DNA of 54,954 bases. It comes from Gemella haemolysans. GTDB lineage: Bacteria > Bacillota > Bacilli > Staphylococcales > Gemellaceae. Below are positions 17,127 through 25,468 of the stretch, piece after piece (position 1 is the first letter of the stretch; the number at the start of each line of letters is the position of its first letter). The position numbers and the translations under genes were made by a program. Where the stretch lies: NCBI RefSeq assembly GCF_001553035.1, contig NZ_KQ959992.1, positions 16,103 to 71,056 of the forward strand, read 5' to 3'. The notes below the pieces were generated by a model, which saw only the letters and a program-made list of their open reading frames with translations, made no database searches and was not told the origin of the DNA.

Positions 17127-17978
17127 ATGAAAAGTGTAGATTTATTAAAAAACAAAGGTGTAATGAATTTTACTCTAATGTTCTTGTTGATTATTGTATA
17201 TTCATTTTTACAAGGAATACTATTTGAATATGTCTTTAAAAATATAGTTGGTTATAATATTATATCTGTTTTATGCTCATATATATTTTCAGCGGTTATT
17301 TTATTATTTTTTGTTAAGTATTTTGAAAAAACAACGTTTGAATATTTTGGCTTTAGTAAAGAAAATAATTTAGAAGCTATTAAAGTAGGAGCAGGATTAG
17401 CTATATTTAGTATTGTAGGAGTAGTAGCTATTTTATTGATGTCAAATAATATATCTCTATCCTTATCAAAGGATTTAAAAATTGGTATAATAATTATTCT
17501 TACTATGTTAGTTTTAATGCAAGGCTTTCTAGAAGAGGTTGTTTTTAGAGGTTATTTAATGACTAGATTAGCAGCAAAAAAAGGAAAATGGATAGCCATT
17601 CTATTGAGTTCGCTATTTTACTTAGTATTTCGTATGTCTAATCCAACTACATCAAAAATAGATTTATTAAATATATTTTTAATATCAGTTGTAATGTCAT
17701 TATTATATTGGTATTTTGATAATGTTTTAGTTATTGCAATTTTTCATGCTTTTTGGAATTGTATATCTGGTTTGGTATTTGGATTTAATTTAAGTGGGAT
17801 TAAATTATCCGATTCAATATTTACTGTTGAGGCAATTAGTGATAAACAAATACTAATCGGAGGAAGTTATGGAATAGAAGGTAGTATTATTACTACAGTT
17901 TTCTTCGCTATTTTGGGACTATTAGTATATATGGGCTTATATCTAAAAATGTTTAGAAGAATAACAAAAAATAAATAG
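17127..17978 (+). CDS. CPBP-family intramembrane protease homologue with an altered metal ligand
   Basis: A 283-aa protein with about eight hydrophobic helices of the CPBP (CAAX protease/bacteriocin-processing, Abi) family. Motif 1, EEVVFR (Glu136, Glu137, Arg141), and motif 3, HAFWN (His207, Asn211), are intact. Motif 2, normally FxxxH, reads YLVFR with Arg169 where the second metal-binding histidine should be. Either the enzyme is inactive or the metal site differs. It is monocistronic with its own terminator. Family members in lactic bacteria are linked to bacteriocin immunity, but no bacteriocin gene is seen here. Confidence 0.8.
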   Translation: MKSVDLLKNKGVMNFTLMFLLIIVYSFLQGILFEYVFKNIVGYNIISVLCSYIFSAVILLFFVKYFEKTTFEYFGFSKENNLEAIKVGAGLAIFSIVGVVAILLMSNNISLSLSKDLKIGIIIILTMLVLMQGFLEEVVFRGYLMTRLAAKKGKWIAILLSSLFYLVFRMSNPTTSKIDLLNIFLISVVMSLLYWYFDNVLVIAIFHAFWNCISGLVFGFNLSGIKLSDSIFTVEAISDKQILIGGSYGIEGSIITTVFFAILGLLVYMGLYLKMFRRITKNK

Positions 17979-17984
17979 AAATTG

Positions 17985-18030
17985 AATAAGATATAAAATT
18001 TTAAGATTTAAATTTTATATCTTATTTTTT
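17985..18030 (+). terminator. Terminator after the CPBP gene
   Basis: A 17-bp stem, AATAAGATATAAAATTT / AAATTTTATATCTTATT, then TTTT. Confidence 0.85.
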
Positions 18031-18108
18031 ATTAGGGAAAAATACAAAAAGATATGTTGAATTACCTTCTAATAGCACTTATATTAATTATTTTGTAGTA
18101 CTATTTGC

Positions 18109-18137
18109 TAGTAAATATAGTTAGAATATGTTATAAT
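18109..18137 (+). promoter_or_regulatory. Promoter for clpX-lon-engB
   Basis: Extended -10 TGT TATAAT (18132-18137) about 90 bases upstream of clpX. The -35 at the 17-nt position is weak (TAGTAA). No CIRCE or CtsR operator was recognised in the leader. Confidence 0.5.
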
Positions 18138-18223
18138 AATGTGTATCTTTTTGGGCTTTATATCGATTTGATAATAAAAAGATAATAAGATATAAAAAAA
18201 GTTCAATAATGTGAGGTGTAATT

Positions 18224-19432
18224 ATGGTTAAAAATAAAGATGAAGTAAGATGTTCTTTTTGTGGAAAAAATACTAACGAAGTTTTTAAAATGATTGCTGG
18301 GAATGACGTATTTATTTGTGATGAGTGCGTTGATTTATGCTCAGATATAATCGAAGAAGAAATTGACTATAGAAATGCAAAAAATAAACCAGTATTTAAG
18401 TTATTAGAACCTCAAAAAATCATGGAACATTTAAATGAGTATGTAATTAGTCAGGATAAAGCTAAAAAATCTGTAGCTGTAGCTGTTTATAATCATTATA
18501 AAAGAATTATAGCTAAAGAAAATAATGATATTGAATTACAAAAGAGTAATATTGCTTTAATAGGTAGCACAGGATCAGGTAAAACATTAATTGCTCAAAC
18601 ATTAGCGAAGATGCTTGATGTACCTTTTACAATTTCTGATGCAACTACATTAACAGAAGCAGGATATGTAGGTGAAGATGTTGAAAATATTCTTCTTCGA
18701 CTTATTCAGAGTGCAAATTATGATATAGAAAGAGCTGAAAAAGGTATTATCTATATCGATGAAATTGATAAAATCGCTAAAAAAGGTGAGAATATTTCAA
18801 TAACTCGTGATGTTTCTGGAGAAGGTGTTCAACAAGCACTTCTTAAAATTTTAGAAGGAACGGTTGCTAGTGTTCCACCGCAAGGAGGAAGAAAACACCC
18901 TGGAGAAGAAATGATAAAAATAAATACGAAGAATATACTATTCATTATTGGTGGTGCATTCTCAGGTATTGAAGAAATTATTAAACGTCGTCTTGGAGAA
19001 AAAGTTATTGGTTTTTCTAAGAGTGATGAGTTAAATGACAATGAGGATATTATTTCTAAAGTAAAACACGAAGATCTTGTTAAGTTTGGTATGATTCCAG
19101 AATTTATCGGTCGTATTCCGGTTGTTTGTTATTTAGAAGAACTAGATGAGAAGGATTTAGTTAGGGTTTTAACTGAGCCTAAGAATTCGGTAGTTAAACA
19201 ATATGAATATTTATTTGAACTTGATGGAGTAAAACTAGTATTTGAAAAAGAAGCATTAGAAGAAATTGCTAAAGAATCGATTAAGAGAAAAACAGGAGCT
19301 CGAGGCTTACGTTCTATTATCGAAGAATTACTTTTAGATGTAATGTTTGAAATTCCAAGTAAAAAAGATATTAAAACATGTACGGTAACACGTGATAATG
19401 TAATTAATAAAACAAAACCAATTTTAAAATAA
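18224..19432 (+). CDS. clpX: ATP-dependent Clp protease ATP-binding subunit ClpX
   Basis: AAA+ unfoldase that feeds ClpP. A four-cysteine zinc finger (CSFCGK ... CDEC) opens the protein, then Walker A GSTGSGKT near residue 115 and Walker B YIDEIDKI. The 402-aa length is slightly under the usual 410-420. The gene is separate from tig, its usual neighbour, and instead leads a clpX-lon-engB protein-quality-control and ribosome-assembly operon. An AGGTG lies 8 nt before the ATG. Confidence 0.96.
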   Translation: MVKNKDEVRCSFCGKNTNEVFKMIAGNDVFICDECVDLCSDIIEEEIDYRNAKNKPVFKLLEPQKIMEHLNEYVISQDKAKKSVAVAVYNHYKRIIAKENNDIELQKSNIALIGSTGSGKTLIAQTLAKMLDVPFTISDATTLTEAGYVGEDVENILLRLIQSANYDIERAEKGIIYIDEIDKIAKKGENISITRDVSGEGVQQALLKILEGTVASVPPQGGRKHPGEEMIKINTKNILFIIGGAFSGIEEIIKRRLGEKVIGFSKSDELNDNEDIISKVKHEDLVKFGMIPEFIGRIPVVCYLEELDEKDLVRVLTEPKNSVVKQYEYLFELDGVKLVFEKEALEEIAKESIKRKTGARGLRSIIEELLLDVMFEIPSKKDIKTCTVTRDNVINKTKPILK

Positions 19433-19454
19433 ATAGGTTAGAGAGGAGTTCGTT

Positions 19455-21752
19455 TTGACAAAATATTATTTATTAGAGAATAGAGATTTATTCTTTCCGT
19501 CTAATACTTATACAATAGATGTAACGGACAAAAAATTTTTAAAAACGATAAAAACTGTAAAAAAAGATAGAATTCCAGTTTTTGTAACGTATAAGAGAAA
19601 ACCAATTGATAGTTATGATGATTCATTTTCTGAAGAGGATGTATTTGATAGTAATGGATTCAATGTTTTCTTTGGTACATATGGTCAACTTACAATTGAT
19701 AAAAAGAATAAAAAGTATGAATACCACTGCTATGGTATAGCTGAGGTTAAAAGTGGCGTTTATAACAATAATATTGTAGAAAATTTAGATATTAATATTA
19801 GAGAAATTGTAGATAATGGATTTGATAAAGCAGGATTATTAAATAGTATTAGAACTAATTTCCTTAATTACTTAAAAAGAGAAAACTTTGATATTGATTA
19901 CTATAAAACTGATGATTTAGAGAAGTTTATAAATAAAAATATTAAATTTTTCCCAATCGATAAAATGCTTAAACAAAGAGTGTTGTTTTTACTAGATTTA
20001 GAGAAAAAAGCAATCTTCCTAAACAGAAGTCTAGAAGCATTCTTAGTTGGTAATAGTTTTAAACGTGAAATCGATGAAAAAGTTCGTACGAATATAGATA
20101 ATCAACAGAAAGAATACTTTTTACGTGAACAGATGAAAGTAGTTCAAGATGAACTAAGACAAATTTCACCTGAAGATGATGACATTGAAAAAATCCGCCA
20201 GGCTATAAATGAAATTGAATTATCTGAAGAAGATAAAGCAGTATTATTAAAAGAAGTAGATCGTCTAGAAAAAACACCTGTTATGAGTCCAGAACACTCA
20301 ATTATAAGAACATATCTGGATACTGTTGTTGCTTTACCTTGGAACACTTTAACAGCAGATGAAATCGATATAAAAAATGCAGAAAAAATTCTAAATGAAG
20401 ACCACTATGGTCTAGAAAAAATTAAAGAAAGAATATTAGAGTTCTTGGCTGTTAAGAAGTTGCGTGATGATATGAAGTCACCAATATTATGCTTATCTGG
20501 GCCTCCAGGTGTAGGTAAGAGTTCATTAGCTAAGTCTATTGCCGCTTCTATGGGAAGAAGTTTTGTACGTATTTCTCTAGGAGGGGTTCATGACGAAGCT
20601 GAAATTCGTGGACATAGAAGAACATATCTAGGTGCATTACCAGGTAAGATTATTCAGTCGCTGAAGAAAATTAAAACTAAGAATCCTGTAATACTATTAG
20701 ATGAAATTGATAAAATGGCATCTGATATTAAAGGAGATCCAGCAGCTGCGATGCTAGAAGTAATTGATCCTGCGCAAAACAATGAGTTTGTGGATCATTA
20801 TCTAGATATTCCATTCGATTTATCAAAAGTTCTATTTATTGCTACAGCCAATAATCTAAGCTTAATCCCAGCTCCGCTTAGAGATAGAATGGAAGTTATA
20901 GAATTAGAATCATATACAATTAAAGAAAAAGAAAATATTGCTGCTAAATATTTAATTCCACGTCAAATTACAGAAAATGGTCTGAAAAAAGGACAAATTA
21001 CTTTTAGTAAACAAGCTATTAATAAAATAATTAATGGTTATACGTATGAAGCGGGAGTAAGGAATTTAGAGCGAGTTTTCGGAGCTATCTGCAGAAAAGC
21101 TGCTTTGAAAGTTCTTCAAGGTGAAGAAAAAATTAAGGTTGGAGTTAATAACCTAGAAGATTTTGCTGGTCCTGAAAAATATAGTGGTAAAGATAAGAAT
21201 GTAAAACCAGAGATTGGATTAGTTAATGGATTAGCGTATACAGTAGTTGGTGGAGATACATTAGAGATTGAAACGAGTATCTCGAAAGGTACAGGTAAAA
21301 TTATCCTAACAGGTAAACTAGGTGATGTAATGAAAGAATCAGCTCAAATGGCTATTTCATTCTTACGATCTAATGCAGAAAAATTAGGAATTGAAGATGT
21401 TAATTTCTCAGAAATTGATATACATCTACATGTACCGGAAGGAGCAGTTCCTAAAGATGGTCCATCAGCGGGTATTACGATTACTACTTCAGTATATTCA
21501 GCTTTAACTAAAAAGCCGGTTGATAATAATATTGCAATGACTGGAGAAATGACTCTACATGGTAAAGTACTGCCAATTGGCGGAGTTAAAGAGAAAATCT
21601 TAAGTTCTGAGAAAATGAATATCAATACTATTATTATTCCAACTAAGAACAAAAAAGATTTAATTGATATACCTGAAGAAGTTCTTGAAAAATTAACTAT
21701 TCACACAGTAGACAATATTCAAGAAGTGTTTAAAATAGTATTTGGAGAATAA
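19455..21752 (+). CDS. lon: ATP-dependent protease Lon
   Basis: A LonA-type protease, 765 aa, with an N-terminal substrate-recognition domain, the AAA+ module (Walker A GPPGVGKSS near residue 352) and a C-terminal Ser-Lys protease domain with Ser671 (DGPSAGIT) and Lys714 (GGVKEK). It begins with TTG at 19455, supported by GAGAGGAG 6 nt upstream and by the family-like opening LLENRDLFFPS. The lon-engB order is the same as in Bacillus (lonA-ysxC). Confidence 0.95.
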   Translation: MTKYYLLENRDLFFPSNTYTIDVTDKKFLKTIKTVKKDRIPVFVTYKRKPIDSYDDSFSEEDVFDSNGFNVFFGTYGQLTIDKKNKKYEYHCYGIAEVKSGVYNNNIVENLDINIREIVDNGFDKAGLLNSIRTNFLNYLKRENFDIDYYKTDDLEKFINKNIKFFPIDKMLKQRVLFLLDLEKKAIFLNRSLEAFLVGNSFKREIDEKVRTNIDNQQKEYFLREQMKVVQDELRQISPEDDDIEKIRQAINEIELSEEDKAVLLKEVDRLEKTPVMSPEHSIIRTYLDTVVALPWNTLTADEIDIKNAEKILNEDHYGLEKIKERILEFLAVKKLRDDMKSPILCLSGPPGVGKSSLAKSIAASMGRSFVRISLGGVHDEAEIRGHRRTYLGALPGKIIQSLKKIKTKNPVILLDEIDKMASDIKGDPAAAMLEVIDPAQNNEFVDHYLDIPFDLSKVLFIATANNLSLIPAPLRDRMEVIELESYTIKEKENIAAKYLIPRQITENGLKKGQITFSKQAINKIINGYTYEAGVRNLERVFGAICRKAALKVLQGEEKIKVGVNNLEDFAGPEKYSGKDKNVKPEIGLVNGLAYTVVGGDTLEIETSISKGTGKIILTGKLGDVMKESAQMAISFLRSNAEKLGIEDVNFSEIDIHLHVPEGAVPKDGPSAGITITTSVYSALTKKPVDNNIAMTGEMTLHGKVLPIGGVKEKILSSEKMNINTIIIPTKNKKDLIDIPEEVLEKLTIHTVDNIQEVFKIVFGE

Positions 21753-21754
21753 TA

Positions 21755-22351
21755 ATGAAAAAGTTAAATACACATAATGTAGATTTACTTATAAGTGCGG
21801 TATCGAAAAAACAATATCCAGAACATGAAAAACCAGAAGTTGCGATGTGTGGTCGTTCAAACGTTGGGAAATCATCTTTTATTAATACAATTTTAGAAAG
21901 AAAAAACTATGCTCGTGTTTCATCTAAACCAGGGAAAACTCGTACACTAAACTTTTTTGATGTAAATGATCAAGTAGTCCTAGTAGACGTACCAGGATAT
22001 GGATATGCAAAATTATCAAAACCTGAAAAAGAAAAATTATATGATATGATTGTTGAGTATTTTACTAATAGTGAAAATCTTGGATTTGTATTACATTTAA
22101 TTGATAGTAGACACAAGCCTTCTCAAGATGATATTGAGATGAATGAATTTTTAAATTACTACGAGATTCCATTCGTTATAGTTATGACAAAAATTGATAA
22201 AATATCAAAAAATGAATTGGCTAAAAATACCGGGATTATAAAACGAGAATTAGACCTAACGAACAATATGGCTATTATTCCATTTTCTTCGGTTACTAAA
22301 ATAGGTAAAGATCAAGTGCTTAGTGAAATTGCTAAAGTATTAGAAGATTAA
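21755..22351 (+). CDS. engB: Ribosome-biogenesis GTPase EngB/YsxC
   Basis: A small TrmE-Era-class GTPase needed for 50S subunit maturation. G1 is GRSNVGKSS, G3 is DVPGYGYA, G4 is TKID, in a 198-aa chain. It starts 2 bases after the lon stop, so it is translationally linked. A GC-rich bulged hairpin terminator follows. Confidence 0.95.
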   Translation: MKKLNTHNVDLLISAVSKKQYPEHEKPEVAMCGRSNVGKSSFINTILERKNYARVSSKPGKTRTLNFFDVNDQVVLVDVPGYGYAKLSKPEKEKLYDMIVEYFTNSENLGFVLHLIDSRHKPSQDDIEMNEFLNYYEIPFVIVMTKIDKISKNELAKNTGIIKRELDLTNNMAIIPFSSVTKIGKDQVLSEIAKVLED

Positions 22352-22367
22352 AAATTGAAATATAGAT

Positions 22368-22429
22368 GAGGGGGGACTCGATAATCATGATTTCGTAGAA
22401 ATCGATTTTGTCGAGTCACCTCTTTTTTT
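22368..22429 (+). terminator. Hairpin-repeat terminator after engB
   Basis: Outer stem GAGG / CCTC, middle stem GACTCGA / TCGAGTC, inner stem GATTTC-gta-GAAATC, then seven Ts. The same sequence blocks recur at bases 1-30 of the window, so this terminator is also a member of a repeat family. Confidence 0.85.
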
Positions 22430-22475
22430 GATTATTCTTATGGTATAAGGGGTGTTTTTTTATAAATATTTTATC

Positions 22476-22504
22476 TTTACATGGTAAAATAAACCTGGTA
22501 TAAT
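22476..22504 (+). promoter_or_regulatory. rpsP upstream promoter (P1)
   Basis: TTTACA (22476-22481), a 17-nt spacer and an extended -10 TGG TATAAT (22499-22504). It is the first of two promoters in the 343-base gap before rpsP; the rest of the gap holds the engB terminator, the palindrome at 22518, P2 and the leader stem-loop. Confidence 0.65.
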
Positions 22505-22517
22505 AAGGTTTAGGTGA

Positions 22518-22536
22518 GTCAACAAAAAAAGTTGAC
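22518..22536. promoter_or_regulatory. Palindrome GTCAAC-A7-GTTGAC upstream of rpsP P2
   Basis: A perfect 6-bp inverted repeat around seven As, ending 18 nt before the -35 box of P2. A near-identical element with the same spacing lies upstream of rpmE2 (25325-25343). It looks like a regulator site or an A-tract upstream element. Confidence 0.6.
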
Positions 22537-22554
22537 ATTTTTCACCAAAAAGTA

Positions 22555-22583
22555 TTGACATACTTTTAGTTTAATGTTAGAAT
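22555..22583 (+). promoter_or_regulatory. rpsP proximal promoter (P2)
   Basis: Consensus TTGACA (22555-22560), a 17-nt spacer and extended -10 TGT TAGAAT (22578-22583). It is the best promoter in this intergenic region. Confidence 0.8.
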
Positions 22584-22615
22584 AATATCTAGCTTAGAAA
22601 ACTTAGCGTTATAGA

Positions 22616-22677
22616 TTCAACTTTTTCATTAAAACACTTCATAAACACACACACATAAAATTAATAAAAAAGTTGAA
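22616..22677 (+). other. rpsP leader stem-loop
   Basis: In the mRNA leader, TTCAACTTTTT (22616-22626) pairs perfectly with AAAAAGTTGAA (22667-22677) across a 40-nt AC-rich, poorly structured loop. AAGGAG of rpsP begins 4 bases after the stem, so the structure may present or shield the ribosome-binding site. Confidence 0.5.
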
Positions 22678-22694
22678 ACATAAGGAGTACAAAC

Positions 22695-22967
22695 ATGGCA
22701 GTAAAAATCCGTTTAAAAAGATTAGGTGCTAAAAAATCACCTTTCTACCGTATCGTTGTTGCTGATTCAAGATCTCCACGTGATGGACGTTCTATCGAAA
22801 CTATCGGTACTTACAATGCTGTTAAAGAACCAGCAGAAGTTAAAATCGATGAAGAGTTAGCATTAAAATGGTTAGGTAATGGAGCTCAACCTTCTGACAC
22901 AGTTAGAAGTTTATTATCAAAAGAAGGAATTATGAAAAAATTCCACGATTCAAAATTAAATAAATAA
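22695..22967 (+). CDS. rpsP: 30S ribosomal protein S16
   Basis: The 90-aa S16 protein (bS16), with the opening [14 protein letters not shown] and the SPRDGR motif. AAGGAG is well spaced from the ATG. In Bacillus rpsP sits between ffh and the rimM-trmD-rplS genes; here it is a single-gene unit with its own double promoter, long leader and terminator, about 22 kb from ylxM-ffh. Confidence 0.97.
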   Translation: MAVKIRLKRLGAKKSPFYRIVVADSRSPRDGRSIETIGTYNAVKEPAEVKIDEELALKWLGNGAQPSDTVRSLLSKEGIMKKFHDSKLNK

Positions 22968-22974
22968 TATATTT

Positions 22975-23004
22975 AGCCCCTTAGTTAGTAAGGGGTTTTT
23001 GTTT
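22975..23004 (+). terminator. rpsP terminator
   Basis: CCCCTTA-gttag-TAAGGGG followed by TTTTTGTTTT. Confidence 0.9.
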
Positions 23005-23018
23005 TATAAAAATTGTGC

Positions 23019-23070
23019 TATAATTAAATATAAAATTTTTAAAACAACCAATTTCATTATTAGTAATGAA
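23019..23070 (+). promoter_or_regulatory. Promoter and leader hairpin of the amino-acid ABC operon
   Basis: Extended -10 TGC TATAAT (23019-23024) directly after the rpsP terminator, with no good -35. In the leader, TTCATTA-ttag-TAATGAA (23053-23070) forms a perfect 7-bp hairpin or operator half-sites, 30 bases before the first ATG. No CodY or CymR box was convincing. Confidence 0.45.
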
Positions 23071-23099
23071 TACAAATAAATATAAAAGGAGGATAATAT

Positions 23100-23744
23100 A
23101 TGGAATATTTAATAGAAATATTACCTAGTCTGATTAATGGAGCACTTATAACATTAGAAGTGTTTTTTCTAGTTTTAGTATTATCGATTCCGTTAGGTGT
23201 AGTAATAGCGTTTATTATGCGCTTTAATATTAAGTTATTAAATTACTTTATTAATATATATATATGGATTATGCGTGGGACGCCGTTGTTATTACAATTG
23301 ATTTTTATCTATTATGTATTACCATCTGTGGGAATACGATTCGATAGATTACCTGCTGCAATAATCGCATTTACGTTAAACTATGCAGCATACTTTGCTG
23401 AGATTTTCCGTGGAGGTATTGAATCAATACCAAAAGGGCAATATGAGGCAGCTAAAGTATTGAAATTCACTCAATTTCAGACAATTAGATATGTTATTTT
23501 ACCGCAGGTAATAAAAATTGTACTACCTAGTGTATTTAATGAAATAATGAGTCTTGTTAAGGATACATCTTTAGTTTATGCATTAGGAATTAGTGACCTA
23601 ATATTAGCTAGTAGAACGGCTGCTAATAGAGATGCTAGTTTATTACCAATGTTTGTTGCGGGTGCAATTTATTTAATATTAATAGGTATTGTGACAATTG
23701 TATCTAAGAGAGTAGAAAAACGTTATAATTATGATAGGAGGTAA
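23100..23744 (+). CDS. Polar amino-acid ABC transporter permease
   Basis: A 214-aa HisM/GlnP-family permease with about five membrane helices and the cytoplasmic EAA loop (EAAKVLKFTQFQTIRYVILPQ) that docks on the ATPase. It lacks a fused binding domain, which is supplied by the third gene. AGGAGG lies 7 nt before the ATG. First of a three-gene operon importing a polar amino acid (glutamine, glutamate, cystine or arginine class); the substrate cannot be decided. Confidence 0.88.
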   Translation: MEYLIEILPSLINGALITLEVFFLVLVLSIPLGVVIAFIMRFNIKLLNYFINIYIWIMRGTPLLLQLIFIYYVLPSVGIRFDRLPAAIIAFTLNYAAYFAEIFRGGIESIPKGQYEAAKVLKFTQFQTIRYVILPQVIKIVLPSVFNEIMSLVKDTSLVYALGISDLILASRTAANRDASLLPMFVAGAIYLILIGIVTIVSKRVEKRYNYDRR

Positions 23745-23747
23745 TGT

Positions 23748-24377
23748 ATGTTAGAATTAAAAAATATTAGTAAAAAATTCAAAGATAGACAAATACTTTC
23801 AGATTTTAATTTAACTGTAGAAAAGAATAAAATTTTAGCGATAGTAGGTCCTTCTGGTGGTGGGAAAACAACCCTATTAAGAATGTTAGCTGGTCTTGAA
23901 AAAATAGACTCAGGTGAAATTATTTATAATGGTGAGTCTCTTCCGATTGATGAATTGGAAAAAAGAAATCTTTTAGGTTTTGTGTTTCAAGATTTTCAGC
24001 TTTTCCCTCATCTTACTGTCCTAGAAAATCTAGTTTTATCTCCAATTAAAACTATGAATATGGAAAAAAATGATGCTGAGAAAAAGGCGATTGAATTGTT
24101 AGAAAAACTTGGTTTAGAGAAACAGATTAATAATTATCCAACGTCATTATCTGGAGGACAGAAGCAGCGTGTTGCATTAGCTCGCGCTATGATGATAAAT
24201 CCAAAAATTATAGGTTATGATGAACCGACAAGTGCATTGGATCCTGAATTAAGATTAGAAGTTGAGAAATTAATACTTAAGAATAGAGAACTAGGTATTA
24301 CACAAATTGTTGTAACTCACGATTTACAGTTTGCTGAAAATATTGCTGATAGTATTCTGAAAGTAGAACCGAAATAA
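23748..24377 (+). CDS. Polar amino-acid ABC transporter ATP-binding protein
   Basis: A 209-aa GlnQ-type ATPase. Walker A is GPSGGGKTT, the Q-loop is VFQDFQLFPH, the signature is LSGGQKQR, and Walker B reads IIGYDEPTSALD, where the usual LLFDEP is IGYDEP. The switch His is in VTHD. At 209 aa it is shorter than the usual 240, ending soon after the switch region. The ATG follows TAGGAGG, 3 bases after the permease stop. Confidence 0.92.
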   Translation: MLELKNISKKFKDRQILSDFNLTVEKNKILAIVGPSGGGKTTLLRMLAGLEKIDSGEIIYNGESLPIDELEKRNLLGFVFQDFQLFPHLTVLENLVLSPIKTMNMEKNDAEKKAIELLEKLGLEKQINNYPTSLSGGQKQRVALARAMMINPKIIGYDEPTSALDPELRLEVEKLILKNRELGITQIVVTHDLQFAENIADSILKVEPK

Positions 24378-24388
24378 GAGGTGGTTAA

Positions 24389-25225
24389 ATGAGAAAATTA
24401 AAATTCTTTCTAACACTTGTTATTACTGTTTTAATAATTACAGGTTGTGCATCTGGAGGAAAAGATAAACCTAAAAAAGATAATTGGAATGATTTTCAAA
24501 CAGATAAAAAGATTGTTATTGGATTTGATAATACTTTTGTACCGATGGGCTTCCAAGATAAAAGTGGAAAAAACGTTGGTTTTGATATAGATTTAGCGAA
24601 TGCTGTCTTTGAAAAATATGGGATTAAGGTAGAGTGGCAAGCTATAAACTGGGATTTAAAAGAAACAGAATTAAAGAATGGAAATATTGATTTAATTTGG
24701 AATGGATATTCGAAAACTGCAGAAAGAGAGGCTGTCGTGCAATTTACTAAGCAGTATATGGTGAATGAACAGGTTGTAGTTGTAAAGAAATCTAAAGGTG
24801 TTAAAAATATAACAGACTTAAAAGATAAGGTTCTAGGTGCTCAAAATGGTTCATCTGGATACGATACTTTTAATGAAAATCCAGATGTTCTTAAAAATAT
24901 TGTGAAGAATAATGATGCTACTCAATACGAGAGTTTCAATGAAGCTTTAATTGACTTAGAAAATGATAGAGTAGATGCATTATTAATCGATAGAGTGTAT
25001 GCGAACTATTATTTAAAACAACAAAATAAATTAGAATACTTTGACATTTTAAATGCAGGATTTGATAGTGAAGCTTTTGCGGTTGGAGCAAGAAAAGCAG
25101 ATGTAACACTTGTTAAAAAAATTAATGAAGCATTCTATGAGATGTACAAAGAGGGGAAATTCCAAGAGATTTCTAAAAAATGGTTCGGAGAAGATGTTGC
25201 AACTGAAGAAATAAAAAGTAAATAA
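24389..25225 (+). CDS. Amino-acid ABC transporter substrate-binding lipoprotein
   Basis: A family 3 solute-binding protein, 278 aa. The signal peptide ends in the lipobox ITGC with Cys20 as the lipidated residue, so it is anchored on the outer membrane face. The body has the family patterns VIGFDNTFVPMGF, GFDIDLANAVF and DALLIDRVYA. It is the third gene of the transporter operon and is followed by a terminator. Confidence 0.92.
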   Translation: MRKLKFFLTLVITVLIITGCASGGKDKPKKDNWNDFQTDKKIVIGFDNTFVPMGFQDKSGKNVGFDIDLANAVFEKYGIKVEWQAINWDLKETELKNGNIDLIWNGYSKTAEREAVVQFTKQYMVNEQVVVVKKSKGVKNITDLKDKVLGAQNGSSGYDTFNENPDVLKNIVKNNDATQYESFNEALIDLENDRVDALLIDRVYANYYLKQQNKLEYFDILNAGFDSEAFAVGARKADVTLVKKINEAFYEMYKEGKFQEISKKWFGEDVATEEIKSK

Positions 25226-25233
25226 TAATATTC

Positions 25234-25267
25234 GGGGTAATCAAAATATTGATTGCCTCACTTTTTG
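25234..25267 (+). terminator. Terminator of the ABC transporter operon
   Basis: GGGGTAATCA-aaatat-TGATTgCCTC, then CTTTTTG. Confidence 0.8.
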
Positions 25268-25324
25268 TAATATGATATAACAATATATAAATTTGTATGT
25301 AATGGTTAAAAAATAAATAAGGGT

Positions 25325-25343
25325 GTCAACAAAAAAAGTTTAC
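25325..25343. promoter_or_regulatory. Palindrome GTCAAC-A7-GTTTAC upstream of rpmE2
   Basis: Identical to the rpsP element at 22518-22536 except one base in the right arm, and again ending exactly 18 nt before a -35 box. The flanks also agree (GGTG just upstream). Confidence 0.6.
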
Positions 25344-25361
25344 AAATATTAGTAAAAGTAC

Positions 25362-25390
25362 TTGATTTTTTTTAGAATATTATTTATAAT
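25362..25390 (+). promoter_or_regulatory. rpmE2 promoter
   Basis: TTGATT (25362-25367), a 17-nt spacer and TATAAT (25385-25390). Confidence 0.75.
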
Positions 25391-25423
25391 AAATAGGTAT
25401 GTGATTAACTCACTGAAAAATAA

Positions 25424-25450
25424 CTCTGTTCGTATTAAAAGCGTTCAGGG
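25424..25450 (+). other. rpmE2 leader hairpin
   Basis: In the leader, CTCTG (25424-25428) can pair with CAGGG (25446-25450, one G-U) around a short CG/CG inner stem, ending 3 bases before AAGGAG. It may be an L31-type autoregulatory leader, but the stem is short. Confidence 0.35.
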
Positions 25451-25468
25451 CAGAAGGAGACGATAATA

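Noticed and set aside
18054-18098. 14-codon hydrophobic ORF upstream of clpX
   Set aside because: No Shine-Dalgarno, lies upstream of the likely promoter, and such short AT-rich hydrophobic ORFs are expected by chance.
25400-25468. Zur box before rpmE2
   Set aside because: No TAAATCGTAAT-type inverted repeat is present, although the type B L31 is Zur-controlled in Bacillus.
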